Positions 18,393 through 28,455 are shown, counted from the first letter of the stretch. The stretch: 36,430 nt of DNA from Candidatus Saccharimonadota bacterium (GCA_025934715.1 JAICWR010000004.1:1-36430), one strand, 5' to 3'. Notes: generated from the sequence alone by a model not told the origin. Numbers and translations: made by a program.

Positions 18393-19667
18393 ATGTTTGT
18401 AGATAGGGTTGAAGTGAAAATCAAAGCCGGCAACGGCGGGGACGGCGCTTTGAGTTTCCGCCATGAAAAGTTCCGCGCCCGCGGCGGCCCCGACGGCGGC
18501 GATGGCGGTAACGGCGGTAACGTTACTCTAAAGGCCAGCCGTGACCAGAACACCTTGGCGGCGTTCCGGTATAAAAAACTAATCCAGGCCGGTAATGGCC
18601 AATCTGGCGGTAAACGTAAACGCCGCGGTAAAAAGGCCAATGATTTAGAAATCGCCGTGCCAGTTGGCACTATAGTGGTGAATAAACGGGGCGATGCTTT
18701 AGCGGATTTAACAGAAGACGGCCAAACGGCCACCATAGCTAATGGGGGACAGGGAGGCTTTGGCAACGCCCACTTTACCAGCTCGACCCGCCAGGCGCCG
18801 CGCCTCGCCGAAAAAGGCGAAAAGGGCGAAGAGGTCGAGGCTACCTTCGAACTGAAAATGATCGCAGATGTCGGCATCATCGGCCTGCCAAATGCCGGCA
18901 AATCCACATTGTTATCAGTTGTCAGTAGTGCCCGGCCAGAGATAGCCGCTTACCCTTTCACTACCATAACCCCTAATTTAGGGGTTGTTGATATTGACCA
19001 AAAACACAGTTTACTGCTTGCCGATATCCCCGGTCTGATAGAGGGGGCCAGCCGGGGCAAAGGGCTAGGCGATGAATTTTTACGACACGTCGAACGCACC
19101 AGCGTTTTACTTCATCTGATTGATGTTTATAGCGATGACATGGCCGGGGCCTACCAGACCATCATGAAAGAGCTGGCTGACTACAAGGTCGACTTAAGCC
19201 AAAAGCCGCAAATTGTGGCCTTAACAAAGGTGGAAGGGTTTGACGAAAAAAAACTTGATAAAAAGCTTACCCAGTTAAAACAGCTAGTTCCGCGTGGCAC
19301 TTTGGTGTCTGCGATTTCCAGCTCCGGCCAGCAGGGAATTAACGAGCTGCTGAGAATCCTACTAAAGAGAGTTGAGCAGGCGCAAAAGCAGCAAGTGCGG
19401 CGGGCAAAACGGCCGGCCCTGCCGGTCATCGGCCTCAAGCCTGCGGACAATTGGAAAGTCGAAAAAACTAATGATGGATTTTTGGTTACTGGAGGACGAA
19501 TCGAGCGCTTTGCCCGCCGCACCGATTTTGATAATGAAGACGCTATCGACCGCTTGCGTGACATCACCCGCCGCACCGGAATTCTGCGCGAAATGGAACG
19601 GCAAGGCCTTCAGCCAGGCCAAACCATAACCATTGGCCAGCCACCTATCGGTCAGATAGAATACTAA
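18393..19667 (+). CDS. obgE: GTPase ObgE
   Basis: Glycine-rich Obg domain (GNGGDGALSFRHEKF.ARGGPDGGDGG), G1 GLPNAGKSTLLS, DIPGLIEGAS, C-terminal OCT-like region. Confidence 0.97.
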   Translation: MFVDRVEVKIKAGNGGDGALSFRHEKFRARGGPDGGDGGNGGNVTLKASRDQNTLAAFRYKKLIQAGNGQSGGKRKRRGKKANDLEIAVPVGTIVVNKRGDALADLTEDGQTATIANGGQGGFGNAHFTSSTRQAPRLAEKGEKGEEVEATFELKMIADVGIIGLPNAGKSTLLSVVSSARPEIAAYPFTTITPNLGVVDIDQKHSLLLADIPGLIEGASRGKGLGDEFLRHVERTSVLLHLIDVYSDDMAGAYQTIMKELADYKVDLSQKPQIVALTKVEGFDEKKLDKKLTQLKQLVPRGTLVSAISSSGQQGINELLRILLKRVEQAQKQQVRRAKRPALPVIGLKPADNWKVEKTNDGFLVTGGRIERFARRTDFDNEDAIDRLRDITRRTGILREMERQGLQPGQTITIGQPPIGQIEY

Positions 19668-19672
19668 GGCCG

Positions 19673-21097
19673 ATGACTTTTTATTTTTTTGATTTGGAAA
19701 CTAGCGGCTTTTCGCCACGCGATGACCGGATCATGCAGTTCGCCGGCCAGCGCACTGATATGGAACTTAACCCTATAGGTGAACCGGATAATATTTTGGT
19801 TAAAATGACGCCCGACGTCCTGCCGCAGCCGGACGCCGTGCTGGTGCACGGCATCACGCCGCAAAAAACCCTAAGTGAAGGCATCACAGAAGCCGAGCTA
19901 TGTAAATACTCAACAAGTCAAGTATTTACCAAAGACACTATCGCCGTTGGTTATAACAACCTTCGTTTCGATAATGATTTCATCCGCTTTATATTCTGGC
20001 GTAACTTCACAGATGCTTATGAATGGGCCTGGAAGGATGGTTGTAGCACCTGGGACCTGCTGGATGTAACTCGGATGACGCGGGCGTTGCGGCCGGAGGG
20101 GATTGAGTGGCCGTTCGCGCCCGACGGCAAACCGACCAACAGTCTGGAATACCTGACCGCAGTCAATAAGCTAGACCATATCGATGCCCATGATGCCCTC
20201 AGTGACGTTAACGCTTCGCTGGCTTGGGCACGTTTACTTAGGAAAAAACAGCCGAAGCTATTCGATTTTTTGCTAGCGCACCGCCAGAAAACCAAAATCG
20301 CGCCACTGGTGACAGCCGGCAAGCCACTGGTTTACACAAGCGGTCGTTACCCTAGTGAATTTAACAAGACCACCGTGGCCGTGATGGTAGCTGAACTTCC
20401 GGACAAATCCGGGTCTTTAATGTACGACCTCCGGACTGACCCTGACGAATTTAAGGACATGCCAGCCGCGGAACTAGCTAAACGATGGAAAGACCGCGGC
20501 GATGACGCCCCTTATTTCCCGGTCAAAGTACTCAAATATAATCGCTGCCCAGCCGTCGCGCCCTTAGAAGTGCTTGAAAAGGATGATGGTTATGAAAAAC
20601 TCAAACTACACAAAGAAATCGTTAAAAAACACCTGCAAAAACTTATGGCGGCTAAGGGTTTTTGCGATAAACTGTTGGAAGCCCAAGAAGATTTGTGGCC
20701 GAAACGTCAAGCCGGGCTGGTAGAGGACCCGCAGAAAGTCGACAGCCAGCTATATGACAAATTCATTAGCGATGAAGATAAAACCAAAATGAGCGCGGTC
20801 AGGGCAGCCAAGCCGGACGGACTAGCGAAGTTAAATATGGAGTTCAAAGACGGCCGGCTCAATCTGTTGCTGCCACTTTATAAAGCCCGCAATTATCCTA
20901 AATTACTCAGCAGTGATGAAAAAATATCCTGGGACGGTTTCCGTGAACAAAAACTGGCTACTAATGGTAAAGCCGATAACTTCTTTAAGCGGCTGGACGA
21001 GCTTGCTAAAACGCCTGGCCTTGACGGCGAAAAGAAGTATCTGCTGGAAGAACTGAACCTCTACGCCCAGTCAGTTTTGCCTACAGGTGTAAGCTGA
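19673..21097 (+). CDS. sbcB: Exodeoxyribonuclease I (SbcB/ExoI), DEDDh family
   Basis: FYFFDLETSG, RTDMELNPIGEPD, GYNNLRFDNDFIR.IFWRNF.DAYEW, LRPEGIEWP, HDALSDVNASLAWARLLRKKQPKLFDFL; alignable over full length with recalled E. coli ExoI. Confidence 0.93.
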   Translation: MTFYFFDLETSGFSPRDDRIMQFAGQRTDMELNPIGEPDNILVKMTPDVLPQPDAVLVHGITPQKTLSEGITEAELCKYSTSQVFTKDTIAVGYNNLRFDNDFIRFIFWRNFTDAYEWAWKDGCSTWDLLDVTRMTRALRPEGIEWPFAPDGKPTNSLEYLTAVNKLDHIDAHDALSDVNASLAWARLLRKKQPKLFDFLLAHRQKTKIAPLVTAGKPLVYTSGRYPSEFNKTTVAVMVAELPDKSGSLMYDLRTDPDEFKDMPAAELAKRWKDRGDDAPYFPVKVLKYNRCPAVAPLEVLEKDDGYEKLKLHKEIVKKHLQKLMAAKGFCDKLLEAQEDLWPKRQAGLVEDPQKVDSQLYDKFISDEDKTKMSAVRAAKPDGLAKLNMEFKDGRLNLLLPLYKARNYPKLLSSDEKISWDGFREQKLATNGKADNFFKRLDELAKTPGLDGEKKYLLEELNLYAQSVLPTGVS

Positions 21098-21290
21098 GCT
21101 GGCTGCCGGGGCGCGTCGTCAGATAGATTTTTATATAAAACCAATATCGTTCAATGCCGGCAAGGGTTATATGCCGGCGGTAAGCATAAACCAACAGGCC
21201 CGCCACCGGTAACAGAACTAGATATTCGTAAAAAGTAATTTGTAAGTTAGTTCCGGGAATTTGTCCCAGTACGACAATCTCGTTAATCAT
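21081..21290 (-). CDS. Small membrane protein (69 aa)
   Basis: MINEIVVLGQIPGTNLQITFYEYLVLLPVAGLLVYAYRRH...; one TM; gaggtgg SD-like sequence upstream; tail-to-tail overlap with sbcB 3' end. Confidence 0.7.
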   Translation of the reverse strand: MINEIVVLGQIPGTNLQITFYEYLVLLPVAGLLVYAYRRHITLAGIERYWFYIKIYLTTRPGSQLSLHL

Positions 21291-21445
21291 CGTCCACCTC
21301 GCTATTTAGCTAAACAGTAGCACTAATTTGCTAATTAAGCAAGCGTATTATAAACATAAGCTTGTATGGTGTGGAAATAACTTGATTTTTGTCAAAAATA
21401 AGCGGAAAATTAACCTAAAGCCCAAAAACAAAAAGGAAAATAAAA

Positions 21446-21985
21446 ATGCCAAATGATTCCGAATTGCCGTCAGGTGGTGAAAATCAAACAGCGGAGAATC
21501 TGACTATGCCTCAGCCGGGGGCTGAAGTTACGCCAATAACACCGCAAATTAGGCAAAACGAAGGTGCAATGGCTCACGAATCGCACGGCTATTCTGTTAA
21601 AGCTCCCTCGGAAGAAACTGTAAGCGTACCCGTTCGTGTAGAAGATCCTGAAAAAGCCAGAGTTATGGCGGACGCCGAAGCACCAGATAGAGACGACGCA
21701 GCTGAATTGAGAAATCAAGCGGCTGTACTCTCTGAAGCAAATGGCGCAGCGGATTATGAATTCGCTGATGACTTAGCACGAGATGCGGATATGGTCGATG
21801 GCGTTGCTGAAAAAGCAGGAGAAGAAGCTGGCAGGCAATACGATGCTGAGCATGCTGCGGAAAAGGGCGTATATATAACTCAAGAAACTTTCGATAAGGT
21901 AAGTAGAGCTTTAGCTGACGCACAGCAACTTTTGGAAGATTCCCGCAGCGGAAAACTCCGAGAACAAGCTGAATCCGAGCCCTAG
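21446..21985 (+). CDS. Acidic, Ala/Glu-rich hypothetical protein
   Basis: 179 aa, no TM or signal; aaaaagg SD-like sequence upstream. Confidence 0.75.
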   Translation: MPNDSELPSGGENQTAENLTMPQPGAEVTPITPQIRQNEGAMAHESHGYSVKAPSEETVSVPVRVEDPEKARVMADAEAPDRDDAAELRNQAAVLSEANGAADYEFADDLARDADMVDGVAEKAGEEAGRQYDAEHAAEKGVYITQETFDKVSRALADAQQLLEDSRSGKLREQAESEP

Positions 21986-21996
21986 GTCTAGAAAAG

Positions 21997-22029
21997 TTTA
22001 GCCAAAGTCTGTATAATACTTTGGCTAAA
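21997..22029. promoter_or_regulatory. Perfect 12 bp inverted repeat around the uvrA -10 element and start codon; candidate operator
   Basis: TTTAGCCAAAGT-CTGTATAAT-ACTTTGGCTAAA; the spacer contains TATAAT (22012-22017) and the right arm ends in the A of the uvrA ATG. Confidence 0.75.
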
Positions 22030-24842
22030 TGAGCGAGTTTATATCTGTTAGAGGCGCGCGCGAGCATAATCTAAAGAACATTTCTTTGGAAATCCCGCGC
22101 AATCAGCTGGTGGTGATCACCGGCCTGTCCGGCTCTGGTAAATCAAGCCTGGCATTTGATACCATTTACGCCGAAGGCCAGCGCCGGTATGTAGAATCAT
22201 TGAGCGCCTACGCCCGGCAATTTTTAGGCCTGATGGAAAAGCCGGACGTTGACCAAATCGACGGTTTAAGCCCGGCCATCAGCATCGACCAGAAATCAAC
22301 CAGTCGCAATCCCCGAAGCACTGTAGCTACAGTGACAGAAGTTTATGACTATTTACGCCTACTGTTCGCCCGCATCGGTGTGCCGCACTGCCCAGTCTGC
22401 GGGAAACCGGTTAACCGTCAAACCTCCACGGCGGTCATTGATAAAATAGCCGGCGGCGAAAAAGACAGCCGCTTGATTATCTTGGCGCCCATTGTAGTTG
22501 ATAAAAAAGGCCAGTTCGAGCATATCCCGGAGCAGTACATGAGGGCTGGTTTTGCCCGCGCCCGGGTCGATGGAGTTATTTACGCGTTGGATGAATTCCC
22601 AACGCTCAACCGGAATTACAAGCACAATATCGAGGTTGTGGTCGACCGTTTGACAAACACCGCCGAGAACCGCGGCCGGCTGGCCCAAAGCGTGGAGCAA
22701 GCCTTTGACATTGCCGACGGGCTGTTAATTGTGAATGACGCCGATAAAAAAACCGACACTCTTTATAGCTTAAAATACGCCTGCGTCGACCATCCTGATG
22801 TGGCTATACCGGAACTCGAACCACGAACTTTCAGTTTTAACAGTCCGCATGGCGCCTGCCCGGTCTGCACCGGTTTGGGTAGCCGGCTGGAAGTCGACCC
22901 CGAGTTAGTGATACCTAATGGCCGGCTGACTATCGCCGAAGGCGCGATTAGGCCCTATAACCGGGTGACCACCGATGCCTGGTGGCTGAAAAAACTCCAG
23001 GCTGTAGGTGAGCGCTACGGGTTTTCTATTCATAAATCCACTGGCGAACTTACTCCCAAACAGCTGGAAATCATCATGTACGGCACCGGCGATGAGACGT
23101 ATCGGGTCAGCTTGGGTATGGGCCGTTCCTTCAACACCACTTATGAAGGGGTTATACCGAATCTGGAGCGGCGGCACCGTGAAACGGAAAGTGACTTTAT
23201 CCGCCGTGACATAGAGCGCTTTATGATGGAGCGGCCTTGCACCGCTTGCCAGGGCAAACGCCTAAAGCCGGAGGTCCTGGCCGTGACCGTGCACAACAGT
23301 TCAATAATGGATATTTGCGAACTAGACATCGATAAAGCGATTGATTTTTTCAGTTCCATGAAGCTCAGCCAGACCGAAGCCAAAATCGCCCACCAAATCC
23401 TTAAAGAAATCAATGCCCGGCTGAAATTTCTGCAGGACGTGGGGTTGAATTATTTAAACCTGGCCCGCAGCGCCGTCAGCTTATCTGGCGGCGAGGCCCA
23501 GCGCATCCGGCTGGCCACCCAAATCGGCTCTGGATTGCAGGGAGTTTTGTATGTGCTCGATGAGCCCAGTATCGGCCTGCACCAGCGGGACAACAGACGA
23601 CTGCTAAATACCTTGGAGCGATTGCGGGATTTGGGGAACAGCGTGCTGGTGGTCGAGCATGACGAAGAAACCATCCGCACGGCCGATTATTTGGTGGATA
23701 TCGGGCCGGGGGCCGGAATCCACGGTGGTAAAGTGGTGGCGGCCGGCCCGCCGCAGCAGGTGGCCAAGGCCGATAAAAGCATCACCTCTGAATTTTTGCG
23801 CGGCGAGCGCAAAATCCACATCCCCAAAAAGCGGCGGGCCGGCAGCGGCAATTCATTGTTTATTAAAGGCGCCCGCGAAAACAACCTGAAAAATATCGAT
23901 GTGAAGATACCGCTGGGCCAGCTGGTGGTCGTCAGCGGGGTATCCGGCAGCGGTAAATCGAGTTTGATAAATGATATTTTGGCCAAAGAGCTGAGCGCCC
24001 GATTGATGCGGGCCCAAGCTGTGCCCGGGCGGCACGACGACATCGAAGGTATTAAACAACTGGATAAAGCAATAGTCATCGACCAATCGCCCATCGGCCG
24101 CACGCCGCGCAGCAACCCGGCTACCTACACCGGAGTCTTCACGCCCATAAGGGAGCTGTTTGCCCAAATGCCAGAAGCGCGGTTGCGTGGCTATAGCCCT
24201 GGCCGGTTCAGTTTTAATGTCAAAGGCGGCCGCTGCGAAAACAGCCGCGGCGACGGAGTCATAAAGATAGAAATGCACTTTATGCCGGATGTTTACGTGC
24301 CGTGCGAGGTCTGCCATGGCAAGCGCTATAACCGCGAGGCCCTGGAAATCCACTATAAAGGAAAGACAATCAGCGACGTGCTGGAAATGACCTGCGAGCA
24401 GGCTCTGGAATTTTTCGGCAACATCCCGGCCGTCGCCCGTAAACTCCAAACTTTAGTGGATGTCGGCCTGGGCTACATCACCCTCGGCCAGCCGGCCACG
24501 ACGTTGTCCGGCGGCGAAGCCCAGCGTATCAAGCTGGCCAGCGAGCTGTCCCGCCGCCCAACCGGCCGGACGCTCTATATCCTTGACGAACCGACCACCG
24601 GCCTGCATATGGCCGACGTCGACAAACTCCTAAACGTCCTGCACGCCCTGGTGGATGCCGGCAACAGCATGATCGTCATCGAGCACAACCTAGATGTCAT
24701 CAAAAATGCTGACCATATCATTGATTTAGGTCCGGAGGGCGGCGAAGCCGGCGGCCTGGTTGTCGCCGAGGGCACCCCAGAGCAGGTCGCCAAGGCCAAG
24801 GACAGCTACACCGGCCAATTCCTTTCTAAACTGTTCCTTTAA
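22029..24842 (+). CDS. uvrA: Excinuclease ABC subunit A (UvrA)
   Basis: [40 protein letters not shown], duplicated [21 protein letters not shown]; 937 aa. Confidence 0.98.
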   Translation: MSEFISVRGAREHNLKNISLEIPRNQLVVITGLSGSGKSSLAFDTIYAEGQRRYVESLSAYARQFLGLMEKPDVDQIDGLSPAISIDQKSTSRNPRSTVATVTEVYDYLRLLFARIGVPHCPVCGKPVNRQTSTAVIDKIAGGEKDSRLIILAPIVVDKKGQFEHIPEQYMRAGFARARVDGVIYALDEFPTLNRNYKHNIEVVVDRLTNTAENRGRLAQSVEQAFDIADGLLIVNDADKKTDTLYSLKYACVDHPDVAIPELEPRTFSFNSPHGACPVCTGLGSRLEVDPELVIPNGRLTIAEGAIRPYNRVTTDAWWLKKLQAVGERYGFSIHKSTGELTPKQLEIIMYGTGDETYRVSLGMGRSFNTTYEGVIPNLERRHRETESDFIRRDIERFMMERPCTACQGKRLKPEVLAVTVHNSSIMDICELDIDKAIDFFSSMKLSQTEAKIAHQILKEINARLKFLQDVGLNYLNLARSAVSLSGGEAQRIRLATQIGSGLQGVLYVLDEPSIGLHQRDNRRLLNTLERLRDLGNSVLVVEHDEETIRTADYLVDIGPGAGIHGGKVVAAGPPQQVAKADKSITSEFLRGERKIHIPKKRRAGSGNSLFIKGARENNLKNIDVKIPLGQLVVVSGVSGSGKSSLINDILAKELSARLMRAQAVPGRHDDIEGIKQLDKAIVIDQSPIGRTPRSNPATYTGVFTPIRELFAQMPEARLRGYSPGRFSFNVKGGRCENSRGDGVIKIEMHFMPDVYVPCEVCHGKRYNREALEIHYKGKTISDVLEMTCEQALEFFGNIPAVARKLQTLVDVGLGYITLGQPATTLSGGEAQRIKLASELSRRPTGRTLYILDEPTTGLHMADVDKLLNVLHALVDAGNSMIVIEHNLDVIKNADHIIDLGPEGGEAGGLVVAEGTPEQVAKAKDSYTGQFLSKLFL

Positions 24843-25492
24843 TCTTCAGGTTTATGTCTGAAAAAATAATCCCACTCTTCTTTCAAGCCTTTTTTGAAAC
24901 TGCGCCGGCGCTCCGGGTTTTTAGCGATTCCCCAGATTGCCACACCGTAAAGCAAGATCAACCCGGCGAGCAGGGCGGGGAAGAAATATTCATCGATGTG
25001 GGGCACGCTGGTTCCCAACCAGTAACCAATCAGGGTGATGCTCGTTCCCCACAACGCCGCGCTGATGGCGTTGTATAAAAAATAAGTGCGCTTATCCATC
25101 TTGCCGGCGCCGGCAATAGCTGAGACCAGCGTCCGGATATGGGCGATGAAGCGTGCGGCTATCAATGTGGCCGCGCCGTATTTATCCAAAAATTCTTTGG
25201 TCCGGCTGATATACTCTTCGCGGAACAATAGGCCGGTCTTGCGCTTAAACAGTCGCGGCCCGGCGCGTTCACCGATGACGTAACCTACCTGGTACCCAAG
25301 TATGGCCGATATGATCACTACCAAAAGCAGCCACAATAATGAAAGTTTGCCTTGCCCGGCGAATAAGCCCCCGGTCAGCAGGAGGGTGTCTCCAGGCAGA
25401 AAAATCCCAAGCAGTAATCCGCTTTCAGCGAAAATAGTGAAACCGACCGCTAACAGGCCTCCCGCCTGCAGGATGTGGCTCGCATTAAACAT
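24839..25492 (-). CDS. DedA-family membrane protein
   Basis: [64 protein letters not shown]. Confidence 0.92.
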   Translation of the reverse strand: MFNASHILQAGGLLAVGFTIFAESGLLLGIFLPGDTLLLTGGLFAGQGKLSLLWLLLVVIISAILGYQVGYVIGERAGPRLFKRKTGLLFREEYISRTKEFLDKYGAATLIAARFIAHIRTLVSAIAGAGKMDKRTYFLYNAISAALWGTSITLIGYWLGTSVPHIDEYFFPALLAGLILLYGVAIWGIAKNPERRRSFKKGLKEEWDYFFRHKPED

Positions 25493-25560
25493 ATATTCAT
25501 TGTATGCTTACCTCTTAAATTTTGGTATAATACCCCTGAACGATAAGGAGTTCTTTTTTT

Positions 25561-26277
25561 ATGGCTGATATTGACGCGCCCGTGAAACTGGAGCAAAGGA
25601 CTGTCATCGGCAAGGGCTTAAACCACCTGCGCCGTGATGGCAGTGTACCAGCGGTTATCCATAACCACGGCCAGGATTCTATCCACGTGATGGGTCCGGA
25701 GCGCGAGCTGGCGAAGGTTTACCATACCGCTGGCAAGCACCACCCGCTTAACCTGGAGGTCGGCACCGACAAATTCCTGGCGCTTATAAAAGACGCCTAT
25801 TTTAATCCGGTGAACCGCCGGTTACAGCATGTGGTTTTTCAAGCGATTAAGCAGGACGAGAAAGTCGAAGCTGAAGTTCCGATCCGGCTGGAAGGCGAAA
25901 TTCCGGCGGAGAAAATCGGCCTGATGATCCTGCACCAACTGGACCACGTCGAAGTTGAGGCTTTGCCCCGGAACCTGCCGGACGAGCTGGTGGCCGATGC
26001 CACTAAGCTAGCCGAACTAGGAGACGAGATAACCGTGGCCGACCTTCAAGTGCCAGACGGCGTGACAGTGTTAACCGAAGCAGAACACCCTATAGCCCGG
26101 GCGGTCGAGACTAAAGCCATGATTTCCGAGGAGGAATTGCAGGCTGAAGAAGCGTCGGCCGAGGAAGGCGAAGAAGGCGAGACCGCCGATGGCGCGGCAA
26201 GCGAGCCCGGACAAGCCCAAGACGGCGCGGAAGGCGAAGCTGCTGGCCAACAGGCTTCCGACAAGCCAAGCGAATAA
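25561..26277 (+). CDS. rplY: Ribosomal protein L25/CTC (TL5 type), acidic C-terminal tail
   Basis: LRRDGSVPAVIHNHGQDSIHV...; TL5 domain; aaggag SD and TATAAT upstream. Confidence 0.9.
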   Translation: MADIDAPVKLEQRTVIGKGLNHLRRDGSVPAVIHNHGQDSIHVMGPERELAKVYHTAGKHHPLNLEVGTDKFLALIKDAYFNPVNRRLQHVVFQAIKQDEKVEAEVPIRLEGEIPAEKIGLMILHQLDHVEVEALPRNLPDELVADATKLAELGDEITVADLQVPDGVTVLTEAEHPIARAVETKAMISEEELQAEEASAEEGEEGETADGAASEPGQAQDGAEGEAAGQQASDKPSE

Positions 26278-26321
26278 ATACTCAATTTGTTAAGTGTTTT
26301 CGTAGGCCTATAATTTAGCTG

Positions 26322-27827
26322 ATGAATAAGAAGCTGGAAAAGAAGCTTAAAGGTCTGCCGCAGTCACCTGGTGTCTATTTTCATAAGAACGCCAAAGGTG
26401 AAATTATCTACATCGGTAAAGCGGCAAGTTTACGTAGCCGGGTGCGCCAGTATTTTCAAAATAGCCGGGTGCGCGACCCTAAGACAGACTTACTGGTTTC
26501 AGAAATATCGGATATAGAATGGACTGAGCTGGAGAGCGAAGCCGACGCTTTGTTTTTGGAGGCCGAGCTGGTCAAACGCTACTTACCGCCCTACAATATC
26601 CTGCTGCGTGATGATAAATCCCAGCTGTATGTAAGGATCGACTATAAAAGTGATTATCCGACTGTCACGACCGTGCGGCGCCCGCTGGATGATGGCGCCC
26701 GCTATTTTGGCCCATATTTGAACGGTTTTGCCGTCCGTAAGGCTCTGCGTTATTTGCGGCGGGCATTCCCATATGCGGTCAGCCGTCCGGTTAACCAAAA
26801 ACGAGCTAGCTTGCATTATCACCTAGGGCTCGACCCGGGCCTGGAAGATGGGCGTACTACCCTATCTGATTATCGGGCTAACCTGCGTAAACTAATGCAG
26901 TACCTAAAAGGCGAGCGGGTGGCCCTGATGCGTTCGATTGAAAGTGAGATGAAAAAAGCTGCCAAAGCTCAGGATTTTGAGCAAGCCGCAAAGCTGCGCA
27001 ATCAGTTAGGCGCCCTGCGTACCTTGGGACGCCAGACTATCTTTGGCGACCGGGAAATAATCGAGGCCAGCAGCGACCAGGCCCTGGTGGAATTATGTGA
27101 TCTGTTGGGCCTGGCCCGGCCGCCGCGCCGCATAGAGGGGTTTGATATCAGCCATCTACAGGGAACCGATAACGTCGCCAGCATGGTGGTGTTTGTTAAT
27201 GGTTTGCCCGATAAGGCCAACTACCGGAAGTTCAAAATGCGCTTGGCTGGCAACGACGATTTCGGCCATATGGCCGAGACAATCAAGCGGCGGCTTCGCG
27301 ACGAGAATGTTAAAAAATGGGGATTGGGCGACCTGATGCTGATTGACGGCGGAAAAGGGCAGCTGCGGGCGGCGCTTGGCGCCCGGGAGGCCTGCGGTAA
27401 GAAGATTCCGATGATAGGCCTCGCCAAGCGCCGGGAAGAAATCATAGTCGCCAAGGCCGAAATTGTTCCCGAAGAGGTGCCAAAACTGGTCAGCCGCGCT
27501 AAAACCGCTGGCGCCTATGTGGCCGAAACCCCAGATTTCATAAATATAGACCTCCCGTCCGGTTCACATATAGTCAAGCTGCTGCAGCGTATCCGTGACG
27601 AGTCGCACCGTTTTGCCGTCAGCTATCACAGCACCCTCAAGGCCCGCCGGCAAACCGCCAGCGCGCTAGACGAAGTGCCGGGCATAGGGCCGAACACCCG
27701 CAAGAAGCTTATCAGGCACTTTGGGTCGGCCCGGGCTGTCATTAACGCCGACACCGCCCAGCTGCAGAGCCTTTTGGGAAATAGGCGTGGCAGGCAGATC
27801 GCTAAATATTTAACCGCCTTACGCTAA
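26322..27827 (+). CDS. uvrC: Excinuclease ABC subunit C (UvrC), short form
   Basis: LPQSPGVYFHKNAKGEIIYIGKAASLRSRVRQYF (GIY-YIG), YNILLRDDKSQLYV, UVR-like motif, EGFDISHLQGTDNVASMVVF, LMLIDGGKGQL, HhH C-terminus. Confidence 0.97.
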   Translation: MNKKLEKKLKGLPQSPGVYFHKNAKGEIIYIGKAASLRSRVRQYFQNSRVRDPKTDLLVSEISDIEWTELESEADALFLEAELVKRYLPPYNILLRDDKSQLYVRIDYKSDYPTVTTVRRPLDDGARYFGPYLNGFAVRKALRYLRRAFPYAVSRPVNQKRASLHYHLGLDPGLEDGRTTLSDYRANLRKLMQYLKGERVALMRSIESEMKKAAKAQDFEQAAKLRNQLGALRTLGRQTIFGDREIIEASSDQALVELCDLLGLARPPRRIEGFDISHLQGTDNVASMVVFVNGLPDKANYRKFKMRLAGNDDFGHMAETIKRRLRDENVKKWGLGDLMLIDGGKGQLRAALGAREACGKKIPMIGLAKRREEIIVAKAEIVPEEVPKLVSRAKTAGAYVAETPDFINIDLPSGSHIVKLLQRIRDESHRFAVSYHSTLKARRQTASALDEVPGIGPNTRKKLIRHFGSARAVINADTAQLQSLLGNRRGRQIAKYLTALR

Positions 27828-27847
27828 AATTGGTACAATAGACAGTG

Positions 27848-28216
27848 ATGGCTAGGCGTTTGTTGACCAGATTACTGGTACGCTGGGCGGTGTCAGCTCT
27901 GGGACTTTGGATAGCTTCGGCCATCTTAGGGTCCAGCCATTTGGACATTGGCAACGGCTGGAAAACGGTCATCATCGCCGGCCTATTCTTAGCGTTGGTT
28001 AACATGGCCATCAAGCCCTTGCTGGTTATCCTCTCCATCCCGGCCATCATCCTGAGCCTCGGTTTGTTCATGCTGGTGGTCAACGGCTTCTTAATACTGC
28101 TCGTACATTGGATTTATAACCCGCTTTACGTCAAAAACATAGGTTGGGCTATCCTGGCGGGCATCATAATCGGCCTGGTTAATTTTTTGGTGACTAAAAT
28201 TTTGGAGGACATATAA
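27848..28216 (+). CDS. YvlD/phage holin family 4-like membrane protein
   Basis: About 122 aa, four hydrophobic segments, MAIKPLLVILSIPAIILSLGLFMLVVNGFLILLV. Alternative in-frame GTG at 27845. Confidence 0.85.
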   Translation: MARRLLTRLLVRWAVSALGLWIASAILGSSHLDIGNGWKTVIIAGLFLALVNMAIKPLLVILSIPAIILSLGLFMLVVNGFLILLVHWIYNPLYVKNIGWAILAGIIIGLVNFLVTKILEDI

Positions 28217-28217
28217 A

Positions 28218-28433
28218 TTGAACATTTGGAACTATATCACCCTGGTAAGCGTCGTCCTATTAGTGATTCTCATATTAGTGCAGACCAGAGGCGCCAGTTT
28301 GGGTGCTGGCCTTGGCGGCGGCGGCGAAGTTAACACCGTCCGGCGCGGCTCTGATAAGACCCTGCACCAGTTGACCATCATTTTGGTTTTCATTTTCGCG
28401 GCCAGCATCATAATGGACATAGTGGCTAAATAA
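28218..28433 (+). CDS. secG: Preprotein translocase subunit SecG
   Basis: TTG start; two TM segments; LVQTRGASLGAGLGGGGEVNTVRRGSDKTLHQLTIILVFIF. Confidence 0.9.
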   Translation: MNIWNYITLVSVVLLVILILVQTRGASLGAGLGGGGEVNTVRRGSDKTLHQLTIILVFIFAASIIMDIVAK

Positions 28434-28455
28434 GGGCGGCGCCGGCTCCGCAGCT

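Noticed and set aside
18371-18907. 178 aa minus-strand ORF
   Set aside because: Antisense to the glycine-rich Obg domain; low-complexity Pro/Ser product.
12564-21097. Possible UGA recoding (code 25) as in some CPR lineages
   Set aside because: ftsA-like, ruvX and sbcB end naturally at TGA at the expected C-termini, and conserved proteins contain no in-frame TGA.
21663-22067. 134 aa minus-strand ORF across the uvrA promoter
   Set aside because: Overlaps the acidic ORF and uvrA start on the opposite strand; Arg/Leu/Gln-rich shadow ORF.
23853-24449. 198 aa minus-strand ORF inside uvrA
   Set aside because: Fully antisense to conserved uvrA; no recognisable domain.
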